A stretch of 64,000 nt of DNA. Origin: Larus michahellis (Eukaryota; Chordata; Aves; Charadriiformes; Laridae). The position numbers and the translations under genes are program-made. Below are positions 1 to 12,986 of the stretch, piece by piece. Each line of letters begins with the position of its first letter. The stretch's first letter is position 1. The stretch is taken from the NCBI RefSeq assembly GCF_964199755.1, contig NC_133910.1, positions 8,206,501 to 8,270,500 of the forward strand, read 5' to 3'. The notes beneath the pieces were generated by a model. The model was not told the DNA's origin, ran no database searches, and saw only the letters and a list, made by a program, of their open reading frames with translations.

Positions 1-313
1 GATTATTTTAGTAGACAAAAACATTTTCTGGTTTTCAGAAGCAAGCTGCTTTGGAAACCTGAAACCTGCAGAATGGTGAAACCCCATGTGTATAGTCTTT
101 ACTTGCAGAAGGGGAAAGGGGAAAAATAGATTTCAAGAGAGTCATAGCCTTTTGTCTTTCTTTAGAAATTAACGTTATCCTGTTGGGAGGTTTGTAATTT
201 TGTGTTGCTAAATCATGCATCAGAGCCCCGTTGTACTGATCATCGTATAAATACAGAACAAAAAAAGTAGACCCTACCCTAAACGCTTAAAATTTAGAGC
301 ATTATTTCCTCAG

Positions 314-3300
314 GCTGCCATTTGTATGCCATTAATACTCACCACGGCAGTGAACTGAGGATTGTTGTGGCTATTCGGAACAAACTACTTCTCGTCACAA
401 AGAAATACAACCCATGCAACAGTTTAACCAGCAGCTCTGTGCTATCGTCATCTGAATCTCCAGTAGAGGAGTTCCAGTACATCCGGGTATGTGTAATCTA
501 ATCACTGATTACCTTACCAGACTGGGCAGCGTGCCGTGAGGGGGAGGTGGGAAAGACAAAGACCATGCATTTCTGTCTTCCTGAACCTCCAGACAAAAGC
601 GAGAAGCCGTATGTTGGGGTTCTATCATGTGTATGCCAAAGAAATCTTTCAGATTTTTTGAACTAAGTTTCTGTTTCTTCTTTATCATGTTTCTGTGCTT
701 AGAGCACGTCTCTCTAAATTCATGGAGTACTTGCAGCAGCCGCAGCACGAACTTGAAAAAGAGAATAATTCTATTATTTACATTATAGGAAATATGCCTT
801 TCGGACCCTCCAGTGGTTATGACGCTGGTGGATGGACCTACTGAAGAGAGTGACAATATGATCTGTGTGGCGTATCGGCATCAGTTTGATTTAGTTAATG
901 AGAGTACTGGGGAGTCCTATAGATTGCATCATGTTGAAACAAACAAGGTGAGTTTTCATCATTGAAACTATTTCCTTGCAGAATGACGCTGAACGTCATT
1001 TCTTGCACTCTCAGTGCATCCTGTGCTGACCTGCTGGGAGCGTAATTTGTGGAGATCCTCATGTCTGTCACTTCTATAACCTAACCTCTGCTTTAGGGCA
1101 CTCAAGATACTTGTTCCTTTTGGGATAGGTGATAGTAATTGCTCCCAAAAGAAGTAGTTACAAGATATGACACGTTATGAAAGAGCCTGTGTTTCAGGCT
1201 CTGGAGTGTTGCTGTCGGCGTAAATTATTGCTCTTCTTTCTTAGTCTTTTGGTGATTTTTTTTTTGGTGGTCTCAGTGTTTTATTGTTTAACAGATTGCA
1301 GCAAAACAACTTTGGTTGTTGGCCACCAGTATCTCATTCAGATTTGCCTATTTGCATGTACTAAGGCTAAAATATTTACACGTAGCTTTTAGTTCTATTT
1401 AAGAAACTGCTGCCCAGTCCACTAATAAATTAATGGAATCTTTCTAACTAGGCTATAGGGTTGGGATTTAAGCAAACGTCCTGATTTTCAGAAAAGAGCT
1501 CCAGTATTTCCAGCTGCTGGGAAGATAATAATCTTCAGCATCTCTGAAAATTAGATAATTTTAATTGTTTCTAAGTATGGATGTGGACATACAGCTTTAG
1601 ACAAAAAAATGGAAAATTTTGCACGGTTAATCTTTTTTTGTTGTTTTTAACTGACACTCTTCCTCATAATGAGAGAAGGGACTACTCTTTTCATTTGGTG
1701 GATCTTGACGGTAGGTTATTTTCTTTTTAAATCATCTGTGTTTTTATTCAGCTCTGATGGTGAAGAGGTTCTTCTAGCGTGGGAGATACAGTGTAAGATG
1801 GAAATCTGTCTTAATCTGGATGAGGAGGAACTATAAGTAAAGAATGGGGATGGAGAAGTATACCAGCACCACCACCCCCTGTTCCTCTTCTCCCCAGGAA
1901 TCGTTACTTCCTTTGAGAACACGAACAAGGCAAACAATCAATATGAGCTGAGCCAGTGATTTTTGTGATGTTGAAATGGGACACCAAATTATTTCCATGG
2001 GTAACAGAGCAGAAATGGCTTTCTGTCACTACAGGGGATGGGTCAAAATGCATTTGGTATAGATACATAAACTTCCAAGTCTTTCTAACAGTTCTTGACC
2101 TATACAGCGATCTTAATTCAAGAGGTGAATATCTAGCTTATCGTACAAAGGAAAGTCAAAGAACCACTGTTCATGGAATTGGTCTTCAAGCCCTCTCCCT
2201 GCCCAAGTAGTAAATGTTGTGGTCTGTGAAGCATTTGTCTAATGTAATCTTATGTATTTCACTAATACAATCTCATTTTACAGAATCACAGAATGGTAGG
2301 GGTTGGCAGAGACCTCTGGAGATCATCTAGTCCAACCCCCTGCCAGAGCAGGGTCACCCAGAGCAGGTGGCACAGGAACACAAGAATGTTTTGAATGTCT
2401 CCAGAGACGGAGACTCCACCACCTCTCTGGGCAGCCTGTGCCAGGGCTCTGCCACCCTCACAACAAAGAAGTCCCTCCTCATGTTTAGGTGGAACTTCCT
2501 ATGATCAAGTTTGTGCCCGTTACCCCTTGTCCTGTCGCTGGGCACCACTGAGAAGAGCCTGTCCCCATCCTCCTGACACCCCCCCTTTCAGTATTTATAA
2601 GTGTTGATAAGGTCCCCCCTCAGTCATCTTTTTTCCAGGCTGAAGAGACCCAAGTCCCTCGGCCTTTCTCCATAAGAGAGGTGTTCCCGTCCCCTCAGCA
2701 TCTTGGTGGCCCTTTGCCGTCCCCTCTCCAGCAGTTCCCTGGCCGCCTTGAACCGGGAAGCCCAGAACTGGACACAGAACAGATACCCTACTTTTCGTGT
2801 CTGGTTTGGGTTTTGTTAATCTAACTGTAAAAGGCAAATACAGAGCTGAAAGATGAGAATTTATGTAGCCTTTGCTATGTAAAAAATGCTGTAGTTTATC
2901 CAGCAGTGGTTCTCAGTTCCTAAATTCAGCCTATTCCCTGTTGACCTCTGTGAGTGTTAGTGGTTTTGAACCAGTAGTTGGTGCGTCTGATCTTTCTGCT
3001 AGTCGTCATGTGCAATGGAGCTTTTTGGATTTCACTTCTTGAAAAGAATTGTTGTTGTTAGCATATCATGTTGATTCACAGCTGTCCTGAAATCACACCG
3101 TTTCCCAAAATTTTTATTGCCAAATAAGTGACGTACGTTTTTATTGCTCTATACTCTGTGTCTGGTATTAAATACTTAGTACTGTACAGAACTGAATACT
3201 AAAGAAATTGATTTCCATCCTGAAAGCGTCATGAAAATTAATCGCAAAAGAGACTGCATTTGAAAAAATTACTTCTCTTTCTTTTTTTCGCTCTCTTTTT

Positions 3301-6300
3301 TTCATTTTATCTGTAGTTATGCACTCCCCCAACTGATTGTATTGCTTGTTAGTCAAAACCTCGTTGTAACAACCTCAGTATCCTCATTACCTTTTCCCAT
3401 TATCATTGCAGGTTAATTTTGTTGCGGCTATCGATGTATATGAAGATGGTGAAGCTGGTCTACTGTTGTGTTACAACTGTAAGTATTTAGGGAAGACCGA
3501 AAATGGTAATACATCGATCTGCAGATATAATTTTTTTTCGTTGATATCTGTGATGTCCCGTGCGTATAACGGTCTTTAAAGGACATAAACTGTGCTAGCA
3601 TGTGGCTGCTCGAAGGGCAGTTCTTACTGACAGAGAGCAGAGTTCTGCTGACGCTGCTTTCTGAAGTTTTCTTGGCTATTCCTCTATAGGAAGGAACCTC
3701 AAGGTCAGGAACTGATAACTGTTGAAACAGAGTAATACTTTGTGAAATATGACAACTTATTAAAATGTAGGTCTTTTATTTTCATCTTTCAAACGCTCTG
3801 TTCACAGAGGAAGCACGTTTCCCTTATCGGTTTGGAAATAGAGGGACTTACACGTAATCAGACATTTATGTAGATAATGCCCCGCACTTCTGCGATACCT
3901 GCCTATAAAGTTGGCGTTTGTCACTTGCAGTGTAAGGTGATGGACACTTTTTTGTTACAGATGTTTGCCAATACAGAAAGGTATATCCTTTCAATGGAGG
4001 TTGTCCACTGATCCAGCCGTCAGCTTATGACTTCCACTTTAGCTGGAATCAAGTTCCTTATGCTGTTGGTAAGAAAATACCTCTTTTTACTAGATGGCTG
4101 TTTTTTCATTACCATTTAGGCTTGCACTTGGCTGTGTGTGTGCTAGGAATAAGCATGTTACATTCATGATGCAACTTTAGCTAAGTTTCTGCAAATGACA
4201 GTTTTAAGAAGTGGAGCCTTGGTGATGAGTTCTTCCTTTGCTGAATTTTTTTTTTCCTTTCTCTTTTTTCTGTTTTTCATTTTCCATTCAGTTTACGTTC
4301 TGCCAGGCATGGAGAGTGAAGTTTTCTTCAGGCTTGATGTAGCTCAGTGTCCATCAGTATGTTAGACAACCCTTTTCCTAGGAAAGGGAGATGCCAGAAG
4401 AGGTCAGATACTGAAGATCAGTTTTCGTGGAGCATCCAAGAAACATTTACATTAACCATTTTTCCTTGCCAAATAATTTTTGTTTCATTGCAGTCTGTGC
4501 TTTTCCTTATATCCTTGCCTTCACTACTGATTCCATTGAGATCCGGTTAGTGGTGAATGGGAACTTAGTCCACACAGCAGTTGTGCCTGAGCTTCAACTT
4601 GTAGCATCAAGGGTAAGACACAGGAAAATCTCGTTTGACCATTTCTGTGATATGTTGGGATCTAATTCACATTAAAAGCTGCTGTAGCCAAAAACCAAAC
4701 AAACCAAAACTGAAGCATATGCTACTTGATCCGTGGTAACTGCTCATCTGTGTGCTCTTAGTTTATGTCAAGTATGTAGAGAATCAGAATTGATCTCACT
4801 GTCCGGTATTGCTCACAGTAATGCAGATCTGAGATACATGACTGTTTATGGGGCAAACGCTGTCCTCAACATCATTTGCAGCGTTCCCTCCGCTTACAGT
4901 GGATAACCTTTCCATGACCAGCCCTAGTTGACTCCGCAGCAATACAGCAATAATGGCAATAGAACACAGCGGACAAACATTTGAGCTCTTACTCAGAAGA
5001 TGGTTAAGAAAGTATCGCCGTACTAATGATAAGTTATTTGTCATTTCAGTCAGATATTTATTTTAAAGCTACTGCTGCAGTAAGTGGATCATCTGACAGC
5101 AGCTCTAAGGAAAAGAGTTCAAGGAGTTCTCCTCAAACACCGACAGCTTATGAGATGCCAGAATGTCCTCTTTCTTCTCTAGAAGGTAAGATGGTTTCCA
5201 GGCAGCTTGAATACTGATCTCTGGTGATTCCACCAGCTGCCACATCTCAGTGCAGCTGATCTTTATTAAGATTAAATTGATTGGGTAAAAGATTTTGAGT
5301 TTCTAGCTGAGAATCTGGAAAGTAGAGATTTTCTATTTATCCACAGATATGAAGCACCTGAGCTCTTACCCTGTGGTTTCTCTTCTGATTGCATGGTAAC
5401 ACTGTTTTGGAAGAAATCGTTTTGGTAGGAGGAGAGGAATTAAGCTTCAGTAGCTTGATGAATCTTTGGCAATATGCAGAACAATTTATAAAACTGTGGG
5501 CAGATTTAAGATTTCACGTACACTATTCCTTTCATTTAAGAGAAGCTAAACCGCCACTGGATGGTTAAAGCTCTTTTGCAAACCAAAAGTAAGGAGAAGT
5601 TCTAGCCTCAGAAGAGTTTGCACAGTCAATTTAGTGTAACATGATCTGTGAACAATCAGTCTATAGGGGAACAATAATGGAAAAACAAGGGAACGTCAGC
5701 TAGATAATGCAAGATGTACGTATATCTTCCTCACCTAAATCTGCCGCTGCACTGTGGGCAGAAGGGGAAGGGAGAAAGGAATTGCAGTTTCATTTTTTAA
5801 AAGGCAGCGCTGTTTGATGGTTAGTTGTTGGAGTTTTTTCCTGCAAATTAGGAAAATGCGTGGTATTTTATGTCACCTAAGAAGAGGAGCCATAAGTTAA
5901 ACCCCTTGGGATCCAGGCTCCAATATACTTGTAACATATTAAAATACATGGAGAATATTGCACAGAGTGCAGAGTCCCGGTGTGAGAGTCAGAGTACCAG
6001 CCTCGGGACGTGTAAATTTACTTCCTGGTTCCACTGCTCATTCATCACATTGCCAAGAGACAATCTTCTTTTTCTCTCCAAGTCAAATTGCAAGTCTGCA
6101 CAATGTGGTTGCATTTCTTCCTCCTTCTGGTCTATTTATATTGAAAGATCTGTGGGGCAAAGGAGATCTTTGTTATTTGGGTTAAAAAGCATGCAGCACA
6201 ATGAATATAACTTTTCTGTCTAACTTTTCATTTGGAAGTATTAAGAAATTATTCTTCCTTCTGTGTTTCAGGTGAAGTTCCATGCAAAAACCTGTACAAA

Positions 6301-7801
6301 ATCCCTCTCAGTAATCTGGTTGGGCGAAGCATTGAGCGGCCTCTGAAGTCACCTTTGGCTCCCAAGGTCATCGCTACTACAACGTCCAGTGGAATTGCCT
6401 CTCTTCCAGTTACTCACTCGCTATCCTTATCTCGCATGGAAATTAAAGAAATTGCAAGCAGAACACGTAAAGAGTTGCTGGGTAAGCTCTCCTTGTTCTT
6501 CAGTGTACGTATCAATTGCCAAATAGGTAATTTCTACTAATCTTTGGACCGTGCCAGTCAGATTTGTAACATGCAGCCAGTATTCATAAAGAAGTAGTAT
6601 AAACACACAAATGAAACTGTGAGAAGACATCATTTGCAAATAGTCCAGCCAGCGTCTGATCGCATATAAGGATGACCGTCTGCTAACCCAGGTAGAAACT
6701 AGTCAATGGAAACCAGAAACAGATACCTTAACATTTTCATGAATGCTTTATTTTCTCTTGAGAGTATTAAGTCTTTTATTCCTTTATTGAGGCCTCTTGG
6801 ATGAGCCTATACCCAAGACAGAAAGTGCACAGAAGCAAAAAAAGGTTCCTCGAAGACAGTCAGACCCCAAGCAGGGAGCAGTAAGATCCACTAGTAGTGA
6901 CAGGTAAATATACTGGCTTTAGAAAACAACCTAAGTTAGACTGTAAAATGTTTTCAGAATTGCTCGTTTTTCAGCCTGTTCGTGTGTACGTATCTCAGTT
7001 GGCCTGGGGCTGACTGAGACCTTTGTATACCAATGTGAATTTCATGCCAGCGTGTGTTTTAGAGTATCCGAATACTCTTAAGTACTGAAAGGATTATACC
7101 TTTTGCTAAAGACACGTTAATGAGCAAAGTGAGACTAAGTGGGATTTTGTGGGGACGTGCTGCAGTGGAGCCCGTCGTTAGGAACTGGACTGTGCAGCCT
7201 CGCTTGCCGTTTTCTTCGCATGCTCTCGTGTTGGTATTTCCAGAATAAATTGTGCAAAGAAACACCGTAGCATTTGTCTGTTTGGCTCTGCTTGCCTGAC
7301 CCCACTGCCATTCTCTTGTTTTTGCCGATTTCACAATCTGTGTTTGTGTAGAGTAATGGCAGAATTCAGCCAAGATACAGTCGGCTGAGATTAACAAAAC
7401 GAACAAAAGATCTGCTGCATTGTAAAACCATATTTTATTTATTTCACTATTTGGAAATTATTTGAGCCGGGGGCGTCATTAACATTGCCTTTTGATAATT
7501 TTCAGCAGAGTAAAATAGAGAGAAACTCCGTTTTAATGGTGTTCTCTGTCTTTAGGATAACTTGATTGAACCTAGAAATAGCCATTCATCCTACTTGCTC
7601 TGAGCTGTGTATTTTTTTAGTAATTTGTGTCTCCCTCTTTGCAGGATAATCTCAAGCTCTTTCGAAAGCTATTCTGAAGGACATCATCTTTCCGCTAGTT
7701 CAGATCCCGATACTTTATCAAACAGGGAGGAGAGCATACCATCGAGCTATCCGTTTCAGCTTATTTCTTTATATGATGAAGACATCATTGACTTGAAGTG
7801 A
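314..7801 (+). CDS. GARNL3: GARNL3, 3' part (last nine coding exons)
   Basis: GARNL3 is a Rap/Ran-GAP-like protein with a citron homology (CNH) domain. Only its C-terminal 412 residues are in the window; the GAP domain lies to the left. Coding exons, each with AG/GT borders and matching phase: 314-486, 789-947, 3412-3478, 3961-4068, 4494-4612, 5050-5185, 6272-6481, 6792-6903, 7645-7801. The first five encode CNH sequence ([34 protein letters not shown], then a segment with [15 protein letters not shown]). The last four encode a Ser-rich, probably disordered tail with [20 protein letters not shown]. It ends in DEDIIDLK and a TGA at 7799-7801, as I remember human GARNL3 ending. No frame break was seen. 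Bases 1-313 are intron. The 2.5-kb intron 948-3411 contains a CR1 copy; the other introns show nothing notable. Confidence 0.95.
2280..2780 (-). mobile_element. CR1 LINE, 5'-truncated 3' end
   Basis: The stretch begins with cagaatcacagaatgg and runs through the conserved CR1 3' region in reverse complement (ggttggcagagacctctgga, catctagtccaacccc, gcccagaactggacacag). It lies in a GARNL3 intron, antisense to the gene. It is about 500 bp long, a typical 5' truncation. Short open frames here are remnants of the element, not host genes. Confidence 0.93.
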
Positions 7802-8090
7802 AGACAGTCTTAAAACCTTTCTTCCTTACTTCACGTTTTCTTACACCTCTGTGAGCTCTATGGGAATGTCACAAACACTGCTTCTAGTGGTAAAATGTGG
7901 CTGGAAGTATTGGTGATTAATCTCTATAGAACCCATGTTGTTCTGGCTAGCTCAGCCTGATTTGGTGACGCTAATATCTTTGACGTAGGTATGTTTTCTT
8001 TTCTCAGTTAATGAACCGTTACTTTTCGTGGCATTCTAAGAGTAGGTAATCGATGAGAGATTTAGGCTGAAACTGAAGTAAATAAAACGT
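7802..8090 (+). other. GARNL3 3' UTR with poly(A) signal
   Basis: This sequence follows the GARNL3 stop codon and holds no further splice-supported coding sequence. A canonical AATAAA lies at 8081-8086, about 280 bp past the stop, and is the nearest plausible polyadenylation signal. A second AATAAA at 11003-11008 could mark a longer form. Which one is used cannot be read from the sequence. Confidence 0.5.
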
Positions 8091-8246
8091 ATTACTTGTT
8101 TCTGAGCTTCTTAAAATTTGAAGTACGTGAATGACATTCAGCTAAGTTAATCACTGTTATTACTATCGTGAGTTGTTTTACAACGGTGTGTGTCGTGTGG
8201 GAGGAGGGATTTTATAGCATAAATCACTCCTGGTTTTTCAGTATTT

Positions 8247-8301
8247 AAAAAAAAAAAAAACAAAAACAAAACCAAAAACAACAAACAAAACAAAACAAAA
8301 A
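8247..8301 (+). repeat. A-rich simple repeat
   Basis: A run of fourteen or more A is followed by irregular CAAAA and CAAA units. It could be a decayed poly(A) tail or plain simple sequence. No target-site duplication was noticed. Confidence 0.7.
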
Positions 8302-11300
8302 GGCTTGCAGGCAAGGTCTTTCCAAACATTGCAGTCTCTCCTTGAAATGATGCCGCTGCGATATGTTCACCGATGAATCAAGGATGTTCTATAAAGATCA
8401 GGTAAGATATGAAGATGCTGCTTTCTTTGCTCTGGCCTGTCCACGCACTTTTTTTAAAGAAACTTGAGAACTGTTTTGGCATTAAGAATCCTTGAGCAGA
8501 GAGACTTTTTATAAGAAACTTTCAAAATATTCCGTAAGAATTGGAAGTGAAAAAAACAAACCCAACTGTGTTTCTCCATCGACTGGAAAGCTGTTGCAGT
8601 AGGGCACCTGCACATTTTGCCATTGCAGGCAGAAGAGCCAACCCCCGCTTTTCTTTGTGGCTACACAGAGATCCCTGTGCAGGCGCCGGCATTAGCCGTT
8701 GTCTGCTCTTGCATCAACAGTGTACGTCATTATTCCAGAGAATCACAGTCTTCTACCTGGATCCAGACTGAAATTTCACTGCTAAGAAGCCAGTTTTCTA
8801 TGATGAAATAGTCATCTTAGATCTTTTTTTTTTATGTTAAGAGACAGGGTTTCATGTTTAAAGCTTGATTATTTCTTTAACCCTTTCCTCTATGCCAAAA
8901 ATCAATTTTAAACAGTATTTTGGAAGGGTTTTGTTTTGTTTGTGTTTTTCTGTTTGTTTGTTTTGTTTCATGAAAGCGTGATGCTCTGATGATTTTAGCT
9001 TTATTAGCAGGTATTTCTTGTTCTATATGTAGAAATATTTCTGTATCCTTGATTTTATTTCGTAATGCCATTCACGTGTCATGGTTTCACTTTCTGTCCA
9101 AGCCTGACCATCTGGAGGTGTGTGCCTTTTGCTTCAGTCTGTCTGAATGTAAATCTGTTTTTGCAAAGTATTTTTTGCCCAATTTATTGTATATAATACG
9201 CCTAAGAAAAGATGCAAGGAAAGCCTTACCTGAAAGAATAATTTCTTACTCCCAACTGGAGTGGCTGACCAAGGAAAGAAGCAATATTTTCGACAGTAAT
9301 TAATGTAGGAGCAGCAGCAGTACTAACCAGTGGCTACTATTATTTTAGTATTTTTGCACCCATAGATGTGTGACGGTGAACCTGAATAAGCATTTAAAAG
9401 GAAGGGCCAGCTCCAAGTCTTTGCAAGAGCTTGTAATACTTTCTGAGAATGTTGGTTCTAGAGATGGTGTTAATTTACCCTGTCCTATTTATTTGGGCAG
9501 CTAAGGTTTAAAAAAATCAATCTGAAAGTATCACGTGGTGCTTATTTTCCTGGAAGTTGTAAACACTTCTGTGGACTTACCGAATGCACTTTAGGGAGCG
9601 CTGCTTGCACTCAGCTATTTTCAGAAAGCAAAAGCACCACCTTTTTCCATAAACGGATTTATCGATGCAGTATTTTATTTCAATTATGTGAGCGTGTTGC
9701 AAAACTGGAGCTTTAGCTAAAATACAGCTTTAACTGGAAACTTTGCTTTGCACTGTTAGGTTATCAGATTTTAACTGTCTTGCAGATGTTCACTTGTGCT
9801 ATTCTAGAGGATTTAACGTGACTCAACCCTACCTGAGCAAACACGTATTTAGGTATCCTCAAAGACAAGCCTCAGAGATGGAGCACTAGGGAGATCACGG
9901 AGAATGAGGAAAGCTTGACCGCTGGCCGTGATGGTAGTCAGGATGCGTACGGATGTGGCGTTTGCGTGATAACCGAGACTTGATTATAGAAAGGGGGGCC
10001 ATGAAGTAAGAGTTACTTTCTTTAACCAGAACCACAGCAGTGGCTATAGAGTATTGCCGTAAAGTAAGAGTGTGTGCGTGTGAGAGAACCTTTGCAGCTC
10101 TGCCTGTAGTCTCAGCATTGATGGCATCTAGCAAATGCTAACGAACAGCCAAAGGACTCTGTAAGGAGTCCAGAGTAAATTTCATTGCTTAAGCTAGACA
10201 AAACCAGATTGGACTAGCTTTGTGGTACTTACCTGGGACAGGATGGCGGTGTAGTTTCAAGAGGGAAGCCCAGCAGCTGCCTCCCCCGCGCCTCCCACCT
10301 GAATTTTATGCTATAGCTCAGCTTAATGGGTCAGGTGCAAGCTGTTACGCACGTCACAAGGGGAACTACCAGACCTAATAGACTATTACTCATGTGACAG
10401 GGCGGATCTGAACCCTGGAAGAAAATTACCTGTCTTCATTCCTAATGTACGCAGTAAGTGCCTTAACAAGGCTGCAGCTTCTTGAGTCTTTGCTTTTCTA
10501 ATTAATCAGCGTGCCTTGCAGGGATGTAGGGATAATATTGGAGTTAGCAAAAGAAGTTGGGAGGGATCAGGCAACATTAGTTTGGTTTATATGACACCTA
10601 GAGATGGTAGCTGAGGCTTTATGCTCATGTATATGTAGTTTACTACCCACTTACTATGCGAGAGCAGCCCAGAGTGTAGGTAGAGGGCAGAGACCATGGT
10701 AATAATGTTCCAATTTTATTTGACATAAGCCACAAGAACCAAATTCTATGAAGGTCTTTATCACATTTATTGTATCAAAAGACAAAATATCCCACAATAA
10801 TGTGAAATTGCTGGCACAGCTGGACAAATACCCGCTGTACAAGGAGGTGGTTTCTGTGGGCTCTCAACGGTTTCCTCAGAGCGCCGTGAGTTACGTGCCT
10901 CTCAGTGTGATGTGTTCGCATCCTCTGAACGACCTTCTAGCCATTGTTTCTGTCAAAATACTGTCTTAGATCCATGCCATTCGGACTGCTAATTAAAATT
11001 AAAATAAAAGCCAGCTGGTAGCATCGATGCAGCTCTTGTGCATCATTTATAAAGGGCAAGGTTTTTATACATCTATGCAACTTCTGCTACTTCAGACGGG
11101 TGTCAGATGACAAGGCTTGTTGGAAGGTACCGGGCTGGGTGTTCACTCCAGCCTTACAGCCATGTTGTTTCCCTTCTGCGTTGCCTGCACGTGCATGCAT
11201 CTACGCAGTGAAACTTAGAAAGTAGTGTTAGGCACCAGTTGTAGCCATGTCCACCCTACGCACAACCCATCCGACTTTCACATCTTATGTTAAGACTGCT

Positions 11301-11777
11301 TTTAGCTTGCATTCTTGGTGTTGGCTGATGATCTCGTGGATGAGAAAAAACATAATCTTTGAATCTACAGCCGTGTAAGATGGGTGGTGTTCTAATAGAG
11401 AGGAATACTGAAAGATCTTGCCACAGGTGGATGGAAGAAATTCCTTCCATGAAGGAAGAGTTGTCACCAAGTTGACCACTTGCTGTGGAGCTAAGCGCAA
11501 CTGAACCGAGTCCAGTCATTCTGGACTCTTCTAACAAAGAAGTTTCTGCAAGAAATGTTTCCTACCCCAGGATGCTGGGTTTGCTGGAGGAGGCAGGGCT
11601 TGTAACCCCTTTGGGCTAACGGTATTGTCACCACTGCAGCACTGTGCCTTAGTCTGACTAAATTATAGGAACGTCATTTATTTTGGTGCAAGCATTAGAC
11701 TGTACAGGCAGTTCATTCAGCATGTACTTGCGCTTCCTTACCAGTATGGGTAACGATCTGGGGATCAGGGAGTAGGG

Positions 11778-11840
11778 GAGGCTGGAAGGGACCACTGCAG
11801 GTCATCTAGCCCAGTACCTGCACCCACGCACCTCCACTCG
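11778..11840 (-). mobile_element. Possible CR1 3' fragment, degraded
   Basis: The words ggctggaagggacca and ggtcatctagcccagt resemble the reverse-complemented CR1 3' region seen better preserved elsewhere in the window. The match is short and fades quickly, so this is a weak call. Confidence 0.35.
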
Positions 11841-12284
11841 AAACGGCATCGGCGTCAGGTTGTTCAGTGCCATGTCCTTGCATTTTGTGTCTGTCCAAAA
11901 TGGGGATGCAACATCAGCTTTCTCCTGCGTTTCCATTACAGCATGCATATGCAAACCATCAGCACAGCTCTGAAGCGTGACTAGGACTCAAGAGTCTGGA
12001 GACAACAAGCTAAGTTAATTCCTGCACATGCACATAATACGCAGCTCTTAAGGCTGAGGCTTTGATGAGCCCTTCCCAAGGTCTACAGAGCTTGGGCTTT
12101 AGGAACTGTTGCAGACTAACAAATAATTTTTGTCCGGCTCTGTTTTTCTAGAGGCAATGCTGTACACATAAAGTCTATAGATGTTTGAAAGTAACAAAAC
12201 ACATCCTTCTAAGGAGAGAGAAGGACCCTCATGGCAGTTTGAAAGGGCTAGGCGCTACTCAGGGTAGGAGAGATGTGGATTCTA

Positions 12285-12345
12285 GGTTGGTTGGTTGGTT
12301 GGATGGATGGATGGATGGATGGATGGATGCATGGATGGATGGATG
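12285..12345 (+). repeat. (GGTT)n/(GGAT)n tandem repeat
   Basis: About four GGTT units run directly into roughly a dozen GGAT units with one GCAT interruption. The open frames on both strands here owe their length to this repeat and are not genes. The length is likely to vary between individuals. Confidence 0.95.
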
Positions 12346-12947
12346 CCTTCAGTTTCCTGCTTTGCAAGGAACAAGTCGGGACTGTTCTGATTACAGTCCT
12401 TTCCTGGTTTGGGGCTGGTGCGGGGGTTTTGTTTCGGTTGGTTGGGTTGGGTTCTTGGGGGGGTGGTGTTTGGTTTTGCAGAGTTTTTGTTTTTTTTGTT
12501 TTTTGTGATACATAACATACAGGACGCAAGTGGCACCTAGAATGAATAGCAGGTTTGCTGTCTGCCTTCATGTGACTTTTTCTATACGTGCACTTGTAAT
12601 TGATTGGTAGATCCAAATTAAAATATTTTTAATTAAATTTTTTTTGGAGTAGGCCAGTCAACTGAATAAACATTTAAGCAGTTCTTAATAGGGCAGGGGA
12701 CAGGTACCGCTCACACTAAATGTAACGCTATTTCACGACCAGTTACATATGGTCAAGGTTGCCGCGCCTGACCTTGGCTTTCGGCTGTTCTGTGTACATC
12801 TGACCAAGCCGCGGATCGAAGCTTGTGCTTGGTTTCGTAAAGGTGTAGACCCATCACTTGTGCTTGCAGGTGCAGCAGCTTCCCCAGAGCTGTTGGCTTA
12901 GTCTGCATTTGAGATATATAATCCTTTGGGTTTGGATTTGGTTTTTA

Positions 12948-12986
12948 ATACATATACATATGTATGTATATACATATATGTGTATA
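12948..12986. repeat. AT-rich microsatellite (ATAC/ATGT)
   Basis: Alternating ATACAT and ATGTAT units form an imperfect palindromic microsatellite. No coding or regulatory role is visible. Confidence 0.8.
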